Shown here: piece after piece, positions 6,972-15,343 of the stretch
Layout of the letters: each line of letters starts with the position of its first letter
Position numbering within the stretch: the stretch's first letter is position 1
NCBI RefSeq assembly: GCF_947495325.1
Contig: NZ_CANLYK010000001.1
Location: forward strand, 992,001-1,056,000
Reading direction: 5' to 3'
Origin: an uncultured Allomuricauda sp.
GTDB taxonomy: Bacteria > Bacteroidota > Bacteroidia > Flavobacteriales > Flavobacteriaceae
DNA: 64,000 nucleotides
Notes under the pieces: generated by a model
The model's input: only the letters and a program-made list of their open reading frames with translations
Told to the model about the DNA's origin: nothing
Database searches by the model: none
Translations under genes and position numbers: made by a program

Positions 6972-8828
6972 TTACAAGCTTAGATTAAAACCAGCGTTAA
7001 TATTTCTTCCTTTTGTAGTAAAGCCAATAACCTCTACAAATTCCTCATTTAAGAGATTATTGGCATTGATGAACAACTTAAAATTATCGCACAGTTGGTG
7101 TTCTGCATAGAGATTCACCAACGAAAAAGGTTCCAATGCAACATCTTCAAAAGTTCTAAAGTCCGTATCAAATCGATCTCCTGTGTATTGATACGTAAGA
7201 GAAGCATAGGTTTTATCCGAAAATGCGTACGCAAAAGAAGCGTTGACCTTATGTTTTGGAATACGGATAGCATTATCCCCTTTACGCTCTGTAAAGGCAT
7301 AGTTTATATCTACAGTCAAGGTTGATGATGGCTTCCATGTTATTTCGGTTTCAATACCAGTAGCATCTATCTCGTCAGAAATATTGGCGCTTATAAAATT
7401 TTCATCTGCACCAATTCTATTTCTTTCATTTCTATTAAAATAAATAGTACTTAACCGTAACTTATCATTAACGGCATATTCCACTCCGCCTTCAATTGTC
7501 CTATTTTCCTCAGGTTCTAAATCTTCATTTCCAAAACTGCTGAACAATTGTGTTAAATTAGGCGTAATGTATGAAGTGGCATAAGAACCTAACAGCTTTA
7601 CATACCCATTGGTTGTAGGAAAAACGTAAGATGGATTAAAGTTGTAGACTAAGTGATTTCCATATTCGGAATGGTTATTGAACCTTGCCCCAGCGTTAAG
7701 ATTAAGACCAAAATCTGATACAAAAACCACGTTTGCATAAGGGTCTAAAATAGTCTGTTCCTCAGTATCCGTAAAAATAGCTTCGTCTTTTAAATAGTCA
7801 ACACCCACAACGGTATAAAACTTGTCCGCAAAAACATATTTGTTATAAAGATTCAGTACAAGATTCTTTCCTTCTGATAAACTTTCTCCAAAAGTGGATT
7901 TGGAATCCGTTTCATAATCGGAATAAGCGGCATTCACATGCAGTGAACCTTTCCCATATGTAAAGGACGATGAAAGGCCTATTCTTTCTTGGTCCAATTT
8001 GGTTTGATTTGGTGCTTCGGTAAATGAAGCATCAAACTCAGTATCATATTTGGTTTGATTTCCATAAACATTTAGTTCAAATTTTTCTGAAAATTGATAA
8101 CCCAGTTTAATAGTAGTGCTAAACTGTGAAAAACTATCTTCCTCATTTTCCGGAGTGGTCGCTGCGGATATCCCATCGGAATATCGATTTGAAAAGCCTA
8201 CGCTATAGCTAAACTTATTTAAGCTGCCATTCACCAAAGCGCTGTTGGCAAAACTCGCTAGGTTATAGTTTTGATCATCTGAGGTCTGATTTGTCCCTAC
8301 AGTTGATTGAAAATTTCCAGAAACCTGTTCCTTAGAACTTTTCTTCGTAGTAATGTTGATGACAGCGGTTGCCGCATTGGTACCATAAAGCGTACTGGCT
8401 GCTCCTTTAATAATCTCAATGGATTCCACCTCTGGTGTTGATAACAATCTTAAATCGTACTCAGCAGAAAAAGATGAAGGATCCGCCACTCGTACTCCAT
8501 CAATGATAATCAATACCTGTTTGCCCCTACCACCACGGGCAAAAACACCAAATACAGAGCCGTCACGCCCCCTGCTTCCCGTAATTTCAATACCACTTTT
8601 GGTGTTGATTAGTTCAGCAACCGTTCTTCCTTGATTACGCTCCAATTCTTCAGCGGTAATCTTGACAACCGTTTTTCCTGAATTTTCACGTTTCAACTCA
8701 AATCGCGAATCACTCACAACAACTTCATCCAGTTGTTGAATTTGAATGGAATCTTGCTGTGAATTTTGTGCAAAGAGACCTGTGCCTGCTAAAATAGCAG
8801 TGCATAACAATAAATTACCTTTTTTCAT
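6972..8828 (-). CDS. btuB: TonB-dependent outer-membrane receptor for cobalamin (BtuB-like)
   Basis: Protein of 618 residues, the size of E. coli BtuB (614). Signal peptide MKKGNLLLCTAILAGTGLFAQ, then a TonB-box-like LDEVVVSDSRFE near 33-44, a plug domain (about 50-160, with ELINTKSGIEITGSRG, VLIIIDGVRV and IEIIKGAASTLYG), and a 22-strand-type barrel ending in the aromatic-terminated strand NAGFNLSL. It imports its ligand across the outer membrane using TonB energy. The cobalamin riboswitch directly upstream makes vitamin B12 the ligand with good confidence. The first gene of the riboswitch operon, followed by the BtuF-like gene. Confidence 0.93.
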   Translation of the reverse strand: MKKGNLLLCTAILAGTGLFAQNSQQDSIQIQQLDEVVVSDSRFELKRENSGKTVVKITAEELERNQGRTVAELINTKSGIEITGSRGRDGSVFGVFARGGRGKQVLIIIDGVRVADPSSFSAEYDLRLLSTPEVESIEIIKGAASTLYGTNAATAVINITTKKSSKEQVSGNFQSTVGTNQTSDDQNYNLASFANSALVNGSLNKFSYSVGFSNRYSDGISAATTPENEEDSFSQFSTTIKLGYQFSEKFELNVYGNQTKYDTEFDASFTEAPNQTKLDQERIGLSSSFTYGKGSLHVNAAYSDYETDSKSTFGESLSEGKNLVLNLYNKYVFADKFYTVVGVDYLKDEAIFTDTEEQTILDPYANVVFVSDFGLNLNAGARFNNHSEYGNHLVYNFNPSYVFPTTNGYVKLLGSYATSYITPNLTQLFSSFGNEDLEPEENRTIEGGVEYAVNDKLRLSTIYFNRNERNRIGADENFISANISDEIDATGIETEITWKPSSTLTVDINYAFTERKGDNAIRIPKHKVNASFAYAFSDKTYASLTYQYTGDRFDTDFRTFEDVALEPFSLVNLYAEHQLCDNFKLFINANNLLNEEFVEVIGFTTKGRNINAGFNLSL

Positions 8829-8914
8829 TTCGTTTACTAAAATAAACGGGAGAATAGTATGTCTGTACCCATACGTAAACCTTTATCCCGAAAGTTTAAC
8901 ATGCTTGTTTGAAT

Positions 8915-9085
8915 TTGGCAGGTCTCCTGACTTGCTCAATGCTGTTTTGCCTTCCCATTCTTAACGAACAGTGGCTTTGAAGAAAACAACACCCTCCTAA
9001 GAGGTGCCAAATCAAGTTTGGCATAAACTTACAGTTGCGGGAACAGTTCCGGATTTACACCGGATTCCCTTTTAATCACACGATA
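8915..9085 (-). promoter_or_regulatory. Cobalamin riboswitch
   Basis: Read on the minus strand, the element begins with GGGAATCCGGTG, AAATCCGG, CTGTTCCCGCAACTG (about 9075-9030), continues with GCCACTG (about 8977-8970) and closes with the B12 box AGTCAGGAGACCTGCC (8932-8917). These are the invariant blocks of the cobalamin riboswitch family. It lies about 90 bases before the btuB start codon. A hairpin in between (CGGGA with TCCCG, inner GTATG with CATAC) ends just before the start codon, suiting control of translation or of premature termination. Ends are approximate. Confidence 0.95.
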
Positions 9086-9142
9086 AAAATCTTCGTGCAA
9101 ACCAAAATTCAGCGCGAATGTAATCATTTTGTTTAATCTTTT

Positions 9143-9171
9143 TTTGAAAAAGTTAAATAACCTTACATTTG
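9143..9171 (+). promoter_or_regulatory. Promoter of the binding-protein/permease/ATPase operon
   Basis: TTTG (9143-9146), 17 bases, then TACATTTG (9164-9171), a full match to the Bacteroidota -7 consensus TAnnTTTG. The start codon follows 5 bases later, so the transcript would have almost no leader. Confidence 0.6.
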
Positions 9172-9176
9172 GGGCT

Positions 9177-10334
9177 ATGTCCAAAAAACAGTTTTTAACA
9201 CAAGTGCTTAGCATCGTATTTGTTGTTATTTTTTCTGGTTGTACGGAAAAAAAGAAGCCGCTACAGGTTGAACAAATACAAAAAGAATCTGCACTTCGGT
9301 ATGCAACGGGATTTTCTATTGAGGAAAACGGTAATTTTAAAACTATAGAGGTTACCTCTGCTTGGCCTGGGTCAGAAACCAAGTTCACCTATGCCCTTGT
9401 TCCCAGGGAAAAATTGGCTTCCATCACACTTCCCAGTGATGCTTATGATGCTATAGTGCCCATTCCGGTTGAAAAAATGGTCATTACATCCACCACCCAT
9501 ATTCCTTCGTTGGAAGCTATAGGGGTGTTGGACGCCGTGGTAGGTTTTCCAAATACTGACCTTATTTCTTCTCCTGAAGCAAGAAAACGAATTGATTCCG
9601 GATCCATAAAAGAATTGGGAACCAATGAAGAAATAAATACAGAGATTGTTTTGGAGCTGAATCCTGAAGTTGTTATTGGATTTGGTATAAATGACACCAA
9701 TAAAGCCTATGAGACCTTAAAAAGGTCTGGTATTCCCATAATCTACAATGGCGATTGGACAGAGTCCACTCCTTTGGGTAAAGCAGAGTGGATTAAGTTT
9801 TTTGCACCTTTTTTTAATAAGGAAAAGGCGGCCGATAGTATCTTCAATAGCATTGAAAAATCCTATACTAAAGCCAAAACCCTTGCGCAAAAAGCAACAC
9901 AAAAGCCAACTGTTTTAACGGGTGGACTTTATAAGGATGTATGGTATGTTGCCGGTGGAAATAGTTGGATGTCACAATTTCTAAAAGATGCGAATGCCAA
10001 TTATTTATGGGCAGATACAGAAAAGACGGGTAGCATCGGACTAAGCTTGGAAGCCGTTTTAGAAAAGGGAGTTCAAGCCGATTTTTGGTTTAACCCTTCG
10101 TTATATACTACCTACAAAGAACTTCATGAAGCCAATTCGCATTATCAGAAATTTTCAGCATTTACCCATAAAAAGATATTCTCAAATGCTATAAATAAAG
10201 GTGCAACGGGCGGACTTCTTTTTTATGAGCTGGCTCCCCAACGACCAGATTTGGCATTGCTAGATCTTATTTCCATTTTGCATCCGGAACTTTTACCAGA
10301 TCACAAGCCTCAATTTTATTTGCCCCTGCGCTAA
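9177..10334 (+). CDS. ABC transporter substrate-binding lipoprotein (BtuF/FhuD class)
   Basis: Protein of 385 residues from the ATG at 9177; an in-frame TTG further upstream would spoil the signal. The signal (MSKKQFLTQVLSIVFVVIFSGC) has the lipobox FSGC, so the protein is anchored in the membrane facing the periplasm. The body has the binding-protein fold with VEKMVITSTTHIPSLEAIG, VGFPNTDLISS, LELNPEVVIGFG and the C-terminal YELAPQRPDLALLDLISILHPEL. It is followed without a gap by a permease and an ATPase. Its location, back-to-back with the riboswitch-driven btuB gene, argues for a cobalamin importer; a siderophore or haem ligand is possible because the fold is shared. Confidence 0.87.
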   Translation: MSKKQFLTQVLSIVFVVIFSGCTEKKKPLQVEQIQKESALRYATGFSIEENGNFKTIEVTSAWPGSETKFTYALVPREKLASITLPSDAYDAIVPIPVEKMVITSTTHIPSLEAIGVLDAVVGFPNTDLISSPEARKRIDSGSIKELGTNEEINTEIVLELNPEVVIGFGINDTNKAYETLKRSGIPIIYNGDWTESTPLGKAEWIKFFAPFFNKEKAADSIFNSIEKSYTKAKTLAQKATQKPTVLTGGLYKDVWYVAGGNSWMSQFLKDANANYLWADTEKTGSIGLSLEAVLEKGVQADFWFNPSLYTTYKELHEANSHYQKFSAFTHKKIFSNAINKGATGGLLFYELAPQRPDLALLDLISILHPELLPDHKPQFYLPLR

Positions 10335-11366
10335 ATGAAAGAACCCAAAATATATCGTATTTCCTTTCTGCTTCTTATCCTAGCATTGCTTTTTGCATGG
10401 ATTTTGAACATAAGTTCGGGTTCCATTACAATACCTTTTAAAGCTATGCTTACTGTACTCTTCGGTGGCAAAGTTGACGTTGATTCATGGAATTATATTA
10501 TTTGGAACTATAGAATTCCAAAGGCTTTTACTGCTATTTTGGTGGGTGGAGGGCTTTCCATAAGCGGGTTACTCATGCAAACCCTGTTTCGCAATCCACT
10601 AGCAGGACCTTTTGTTCTGGGTATCAGTTCCGGAGCCAGTTTGGGAGCCGCCCTGCTTTTAATGGGGACTTCATTGATTACCGGTTTTACTTCCTTTACA
10701 TTTTTGAATGACGCATCACTTGCTATTGCATCCAGTATTGGTAGTTTTTTGATTTTATTGGTTGTAGTGCTTGTTGCAAATAGAATCAAGGATACCATGG
10801 CACTGTTGATTATTGGTTTAATGTTCGGGAGCATTACTGCCGCCATTGTAAGTGTTTTGGCTTTTTTTTCCGATGCGGAAAATTTGCAACGTTTTGTATT
10901 TTGGTCCTTTGGAAGTGTTGGAAACCTATCCGCGCAACAAGTAATGCTACTCGGTGGAATCGTTGCTCTAGGAGTTTTATTGAGTATTCTTTCCATTAAA
11001 ACGTTGAATACCTTTTTATTGGGAGAAAATTATGCTCAAAGTCTAGGCATTTCATTAAAAAAATCAAGACTACTGATTATATTGGCTACAGGATTGTTAG
11101 CAGGCGTAATTACTGCCTTTGCAGGGCCTATTGCTTTTGTGGGCCTGGCTGTACCACATCTAACCCGACAAATTTTTGACACCATGAATCACCGAACCCT
11201 AATCCCTGCGGTTTTTCTTTATGGAGCTATTTTAATGCTACTCTGCGATACCATTGCGCAACTACCGAATTCAGCCAATGTACTTCCCATAAATGCTATA
11301 ACTTCCATGGTGGGAGCACCAGTCGTTATCTGGTTGTTGGTACGAAAACGTAAAATGTTGTTTTAA
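10335..11366 (+). CDS. FecCD/BtuC-family ABC permease
   Basis: Protein of 343 residues with about ten membrane helices. It has the family signatures: SGSITIPFKAML, the conserved YRIPKAFTAILVGGGLSISG and LMQTLFRNPLAGPFVLGISSGAS near 60-95, the coupling region LGISLKKSRL near 235-245, and FAGPIAFVGLAVPHLTR near 265-281. It forms the dimeric membrane channel of a type II importer. It begins directly after the stop of the binding protein and its stop codon overlaps the ATPase start (TAATG), so all three are translated together. Confidence 0.93.
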   Translation: MKEPKIYRISFLLLILALLFAWILNISSGSITIPFKAMLTVLFGGKVDVDSWNYIIWNYRIPKAFTAILVGGGLSISGLLMQTLFRNPLAGPFVLGISSGASLGAALLLMGTSLITGFTSFTFLNDASLAIASSIGSFLILLVVVLVANRIKDTMALLIIGLMFGSITAAIVSVLAFFSDAENLQRFVFWSFGSVGNLSAQQVMLLGGIVALGVLLSILSIKTLNTFLLGENYAQSLGISLKKSRLLIILATGLLAGVITAFAGPIAFVGLAVPHLTRQIFDTMNHRTLIPAVFLYGAILMLLCDTIAQLPNSANVLPINAITSMVGAPVVIWLLVRKRKMLF

Positions 11367-12145
11367 TGTCGGAACAGAAGAAGGTAACCATATCAACCCA
11401 AAATCTAGCAATTGGCTATAAAACCAAAACCGTTGCCAAGGACATCAATTTCTCTTGTAATGCCGGAGAATTATGTGCAATTGTTGGCATCAATGGCGTG
11501 GGTAAATCCACATTGCTGCGAACTCTGGGTAATCTACAACCAAAACTATCCGGTTCAATAAGAATAAAAAATAAAGATATAAAGGAGTATTCATCCTCAC
11601 AATTGGCTCAAGAGCTTGGTATAGTACTAACAGAACAACCCTCTTCTAAAAATCTTACAGTTGAAGAGCTCATTGCTCTGGGAAGGCATCCCTATACCAA
11701 TTGGGTTGGTTCATTATCTTCTTCGGATAAAATGTATGTTCAACATAGTCTGGAAGCCTTTTTATTGAATGATCTACGCCACAACAAATGCCATGAGTTA
11801 AGCGATGGTCAATTGCAACGTGTACTAATTGCCCGGGCAATGGCGCAGGATACCCCTCTAATTTTGTTAGATGAGCCAACTACCCATCTAGATCTATACC
11901 ATAAGGTTCAAATTCTAAAATTGTTGCAACAATTGGCTCATGAAAAACAAAAGACTATCATCTTTACTACCCATGAAATTGATCTGGCCATTCAGTTATG
12001 CGATACCATCTTGATTTTGGATGGAACAAAAAACCCATTTGGCGAACCTTGTAAACTGATCGAGCAAAAACACTTTGAACGGTTATTCCCGCCCGAAATG
12101 GTAAAGTTTGATGCCAAAACGGGTTCTTTTAAAGTGAATAAGTGA
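11366..12145 (+). CDS. ABC transporter ATP-binding protein (BtuD/FecE class)
   Basis: Protein of 259 residues with Walker A GINGVGKST near 42-50, the signature ELSDGQLQRVLIARAMA near 138-154, Walker B LILLDEPTTHLD near 159-170 and the H-loop FTTHE near 196-200. It powers the import complex with the preceding permease and lipoprotein; its start overlaps the permease stop by one base. A palindromic element follows, with no clear terminator. Confidence 0.94.
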   Translation: MSEQKKVTISTQNLAIGYKTKTVAKDINFSCNAGELCAIVGINGVGKSTLLRTLGNLQPKLSGSIRIKNKDIKEYSSSQLAQELGIVLTEQPSSKNLTVEELIALGRHPYTNWVGSLSSSDKMYVQHSLEAFLLNDLRHNKCHELSDGQLQRVLIARAMAQDTPLILLDEPTTHLDLYHKVQILKLLQQLAHEKQKTIIFTTHEIDLAIQLCDTILILDGTKNPFGEPCKLIEQKHFERLFPPEMVKFDAKTGSFKVNK

Positions 12146-12228
12146 CACAGGTCATTTAAAACCAAGTTTTATAGAGCGTGAGAAATCTCAATTAGATTCC
12201 TCTTCACTTCGTTCTCTCGGAATGACAT
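12145..12228. repeat. REP-like palindromic intergenic element (degenerate)
   Basis: The stretch has GAGCGTGAGAAATCTCA followed by GATTCCTC, then CTCTCGGAATGACA. The same vocabulary (GTCATTTCGAACG, GAGAAATCTCA, GATTTCTC, GAAATGAC) occurs in the element at 15244-15320. Such palindromic units are common between genes in Flavobacteriaceae. It overlaps an in-frame upstream ATG of the next gene, which is one reason for choosing the later start. Confidence 0.55.
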
Positions 12229-12260
12229 TAATATTATCTTTATCCAGTGAAACAAATTCT

Positions 12261-13604
12261 ATGAGCAACGAATTGATTTATGTAATTGTAGGAGTGTTGG
12301 CAATAGCAATTGGCTTGTTTTTGGGCATGTATATCCAAAAATTAAAGACTAAGTCCAATGAAAGTGTTTGGAGCGAACGGGAACAGCAACTGAACGGCAC
12401 CATCAATACATTAAATGATAAGTTGCTTGCTGGGGATGAAGAAAAAAAACAAATACAATCCGAAAAAGAACAGCAGGGAAATCAAATAGTTCGTTACCAG
12501 GCTGATTTGGAAAATTTGCAGCGCATTAATACAGAACAAAAGGAAGAGGTAGAGAAGCTACAGGAAAAATTCACTAAGGAATTTGAAAATCTAGCAAATA
12601 AAATACTTGATGAAAAAAGCACCAAGTTTACTGAGCAGAATCAAAAAAACATCAAGCAAATATTGACCCCGCTTCAGGAAAAAATTCAATTGTTCGAGAA
12701 AAAAGTTGAGGCTACCCAAAAGGAAAACATCAGTATACATTCTGCTTTAAAAGAGCAATTGCTCAACCTTCAAAATCAGAACCTTAAAATAACGCAAGAA
12801 GCTGAAAATTTGACCAAAGCCTTAAAAGGGGATAGCAAAATGCAGGGAAACTGGGGAGAACTGGTTTTGGAGCGTGTTTTGGAAAAATCTGGCTTGGAAA
12901 AAGATCGGGAGTATAGCGTGCAACAAAGTTTTACTCTTGAAGATGGAAGTCGGGTACTGCCCGATGTCATCATCCACCTGCCTGATGGTAAAAAGATGGT
13001 GGTAGATTCAAAAGTTTCCCTAACGGATTATGAACGTTATACCAACGCCGAGGATGAACTCAAGGAAAAACATCTAAAAGACCACATCAATTCGTTGAGG
13101 AAGCATGTAGAGCAGCTCTCGGCCAAAAAGTATGAGGATTTGTATGAGATGGAAAGCCCTGATTTTGTGTTACTCTTTGTTCCTATTGAACCTGCATTTG
13201 CAGTTGCAATAAATCATGATAACTCTTTGTACAACAAAGCATTTGAGCAAAATATTGTTATAGTTACTCCATCGACCCTATTAGCGACCCTGCGAACTAT
13301 TGATACGATGTGGAACAATGAAAAACAGCAAAAAAATGCTATTGAAATTGCGCGACAGGCTGGTGCACTTTATGATAAATTTGAAGGGTTTGTAACCGAT
13401 TTAACCAAGGTTGGCAAAAAAATGGACGAAGCAAAAACGGAATACCGCGGTGCCATGAACAAATTGGTCGATGGACGCGGAAATATTGTTACCAGTATTG
13501 AAAAACTTAAAAAAATGGGGGCGAAAGCAAAGAAGTCAATTCCAGAACCCATTTTAAAACGTGCTGAAGAAGATGATTATGAAGAACCAACCCTTGAACT
13601 GTAA
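12261..13604 (+). CDS. rmuC: DNA recombination protein RmuC
   Basis: Protein of 447 residues from the ATG at 12261 (MSNELIYVIVGVLAIAIGLFLG), which places one membrane helix at the very N-terminus. A long coiled coil follows (about 30-190, Glu/Lys/Gln rich), then the RmuC core with QGNWGELVLERVLEKSGL, VLPDVIIHLPDGKKMVVDSK near 230-255 (PD-(D/E)xK nuclease-like) and FVPIEPAFAVAIN. RmuC limits inversions at short inverted repeats in E. coli. The length and layout are normal for the family. Confidence 0.94.
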   Translation: MSNELIYVIVGVLAIAIGLFLGMYIQKLKTKSNESVWSEREQQLNGTINTLNDKLLAGDEEKKQIQSEKEQQGNQIVRYQADLENLQRINTEQKEEVEKLQEKFTKEFENLANKILDEKSTKFTEQNQKNIKQILTPLQEKIQLFEKKVEATQKENISIHSALKEQLLNLQNQNLKITQEAENLTKALKGDSKMQGNWGELVLERVLEKSGLEKDREYSVQQSFTLEDGSRVLPDVIIHLPDGKKMVVDSKVSLTDYERYTNAEDELKEKHLKDHINSLRKHVEQLSAKKYEDLYEMESPDFVLLFVPIEPAFAVAINHDNSLYNKAFEQNIVIVTPSTLLATLRTIDTMWNNEKQQKNAIEIARQAGALYDKFEGFVTDLTKVGKKMDEAKTEYRGAMNKLVDGRGNIVTSIEKLKKMGAKAKKSIPEPILKRAEEDDYEEPTLEL

Positions 13605-13607
13605 ATC

Positions 13608-13973
13608 ATGAGAAAGATTCTATTTATTGGTATTTCAGTTGTCCTACTAGGAATCGCTGCCTACTTTGCTTTTATCTATTATGTACCCTTTAGTGAGGGC
13701 TACCGTTCGGGAGAGTTAATCAAATTCAGTAGAAAGGGCGTATTGGTAAAAACTTGGGAAGGCCAAATAAGCCAGGGAGTATCAGGGACCAATATTTTTT
13801 CCTTTTCGGTTGAGGATAGCCAAGAAGAAGTTATTGAAAGTATGAAGGAATATCAAGGTCGATACGTAAAAGTTACCTATAAGGAGCGGTATTCCACATT
13901 CTTTTGGTTGGGCGACACCAAACATTTTATTACAAACGTACAACCCGAAGCGTCTCCACATTTCAAAAATTAG
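13608..13973 (+). CDS. Small single-pass membrane protein, function unknown
   Basis: Protein of 121 residues: one N-terminal membrane helix (ILFIGISVVLLGIAAYFAFIY), then an exported domain beginning YVPFSEGYRSGELIKFSRKG and containing KTWEGQISQG. It starts 3 bases after rmuC and ends 1 base before the thioesterase gene, so it is part of that operon. Relatives in Flavobacteriaceae are, as I recall, sometimes labelled 6-phosphogluconate dehydrogenase, but there is no nucleotide-binding motif and the length excludes it. No function is proposed. Confidence 0.85.
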   Translation: MRKILFIGISVVLLGIAAYFAFIYYVPFSEGYRSGELIKFSRKGVLVKTWEGQISQGVSGTNIFSFSVEDSQEEVIESMKEYQGRYVKVTYKERYSTFFWLGDTKHFITNVQPEASPHFKN

Positions 13974-13974
13974 A

Positions 13975-14520
13975 ATGAAAAAATTCAAGACATCCCAAGA
14001 ATCAAAAGTTGCCATTACCGAACTTATGCTCCCCTCCCATTCCAACTTTGGAGGAAAGGTGCATGGTGGTCATATTTTAAATTTAATGGACCAGATTGCA
14101 TTTGCCTGTGCTTCAAAACACTCGCAAGCCTATTGTGTGACCGCTTCGGTGAATCGGGTGGATTTTTTAAACCCCATTGAAGTTGGGGAATTAGTTACGC
14201 TGAAAGCTTCCATTAATTATACGGGAAGGACTTCTATGGTGGTAGGCGTTCGGGTGGAGTCTGAAAATATTACCACGGGTAAAACCAAACATTGCAATTC
14301 CTCTTATTTTACAATGGTTGCCAAAGATACCAATGGAAAGAACATTGTTATTCCGGGTCTAATTTTGAACAATAAACAAGGTATACGGCGCTTTGCCAGA
14401 AGCATGGAACGAAAAGCTTCAGCCAGTTCAAGGGACAACAAATATGAATCGGCAAATTTTAAAGTGGACGAGTACCTAAAGTATCTTGCCAAGGAAAATG
14501 TAAAACTGGATTTGGATTAA
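13975..14520 (+). CDS. Acyl-CoA thioesterase, hotdog fold
   Basis: Protein of 181 residues. The signature is near the start: LPSHSNFGGKVHGGHILNLM followed by DQIAFACASKH, with the conserved His and Asp of YciA/BACH-type thioesterases, then VNRVDFLNPIEVGELVTLKA and a second strand set with SMVVGVRVESEN. It hydrolyses acyl-CoA to free acid and CoA in the cytoplasm. It has a C-terminal helical extension of about 40 residues, rich in Lys and Ser. It is the last gene of the rmuC operon; its last four bases overlap the convergent pgl gene. Confidence 0.9.
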   Translation: MKKFKTSQESKVAITELMLPSHSNFGGKVHGGHILNLMDQIAFACASKHSQAYCVTASVNRVDFLNPIEVGELVTLKASINYTGRTSMVVGVRVESENITTGKTKHCNSSYFTMVAKDTNGKNIVIPGLILNNKQGIRRFARSMERKASASSRDNKYESANFKVDEYLKYLAKENVKLDLD

Positions 14521-15230
14521 CCCAGCCCTGAAGCGGCATCTTCATCCATAAACCAAGTTAAATTCCCTGAATTTGGGTTAACCAAAGAAGCTGGATACAT
14601 TTCAAAACCTTCTCCTTTTTCAAGAATAGCCACTACTTTTTCCGCTTTTCCTGAACCAGTAACTAAAAAAGCAACTTCTTTTGCTTGGTTAATGACTTCG
14701 CCATTGATTGAAACCCGTTTTTGCCCTGAATCTGGATGTGTGGCCACTACACAATGGTCATCAGCATTCCATAATTCAATTTCATGGGGGAAAATGGAGG
14801 CGGTATGTCCGTCATCACCCATGCCTAAAATCACCAAATCAAATTGTGGAGTTCCTCCCACTCTATCCAAATTGATTTCCAAGAGGTTCGCGTAACGCAT
14901 AGCCTCTGAAATTGGGTCGTTTTCCCCTAAAATTCTGTGGATGTTTGTTTCAGGGATCTCAATTTTGGAAAAAAGATGTTCCAACGTCATCTTATAATTA
15001 CTATCATCATCAGTTGGTGGTACACAGCGCTCATCCCCCCAATAAAAATGAATCTTGTTCCAGTCAATTATATCTGAAAACTTATCAGCCAAAACATCAA
15101 ATACTATTTTAGGGGTGCTTCCCCCGGACAGCGCCACATGGAAATTGGGTTTCCCTTTTACCAATTCAGCAAAATAGGCTGAAAACTGCTGGGCTACTTC
15201 GTTCTTATCTTTATATATTTTTAATTCCAT
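14517..15230 (-). CDS. pgl: 6-phosphogluconolactonase
   Basis: Protein of 237 residues of the NagB/DevB type. It has FHVALSGGSTPK near 30-41, FYWGDERCVPPTDDDSNY near 62-79 and LGMGDDGHTASIFP near 135-148, the family's substrate phosphate and catalytic His regions. It hydrolyses 6-phosphoglucono-lactone, the second step of the oxidative pentose phosphate pathway. It follows zwf on the same strand with a palindromic element between them, and gnd lies on the other side of zwf, so the whole oxidative branch is in one locus. Confidence 0.95.
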   Translation of the reverse strand: MELKIYKDKNEVAQQFSAYFAELVKGKPNFHVALSGGSTPKIVFDVLADKFSDIIDWNKIHFYWGDERCVPPTDDDSNYKMTLEHLFSKIEIPETNIHRILGENDPISEAMRYANLLEINLDRVGGTPQFDLVILGMGDDGHTASIFPHEIELWNADDHCVVATHPDSGQKRVSINGEVINQAKEVAFLVTGSGKAEKVVAILEKGEGFEMYPASLVNPNSGNLTWFMDEDAASGLG

Positions 15231-15243
15231 AGTAAAAGTTTAG

Positions 15244-15320
15244 TAGTCATTTCGAACGTAGGGAGAAATCTCATCTTATTCTTGGATTTCTCAGTCGAAA
15301 AACTCCTTCGAAATGACAAT
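15244..15320. repeat. REP-like palindromic intergenic element between zwf and pgl
   Basis: A long imperfect inverted repeat: GTCATTTCGAACGTAGG and GAGAAATC on the left pair with GATTTCTC and CCTTCGAAATGAC on the right. It would form a large hairpin in the zwf-pgl transcript. It is the intact relative of the element at 12145-12228. Confidence 0.75.
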
Positions 15321-15343
15321 GGGTATGTATAACCATATGTGGA

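Noticed and set aside
9029..9388. Open frame on the minus strand upstream of btuB
   Set aside because: It lies over the cobalamin riboswitch leader and the start of the divergent lipoprotein gene; conserved RNA blocks explain the sequence.
10508..10996. Long minus-strand open frame of 162 codons inside the permease gene
   Set aside because: Shadow of the hydrophobic permease coding sequence; it has no start context and no domain.
13608..13973. Label as 6-phosphogluconate dehydrogenase for the 121-residue protein
   Set aside because: No dinucleotide-binding or catalytic motif, too short, and a true gnd gene is present at 17061.
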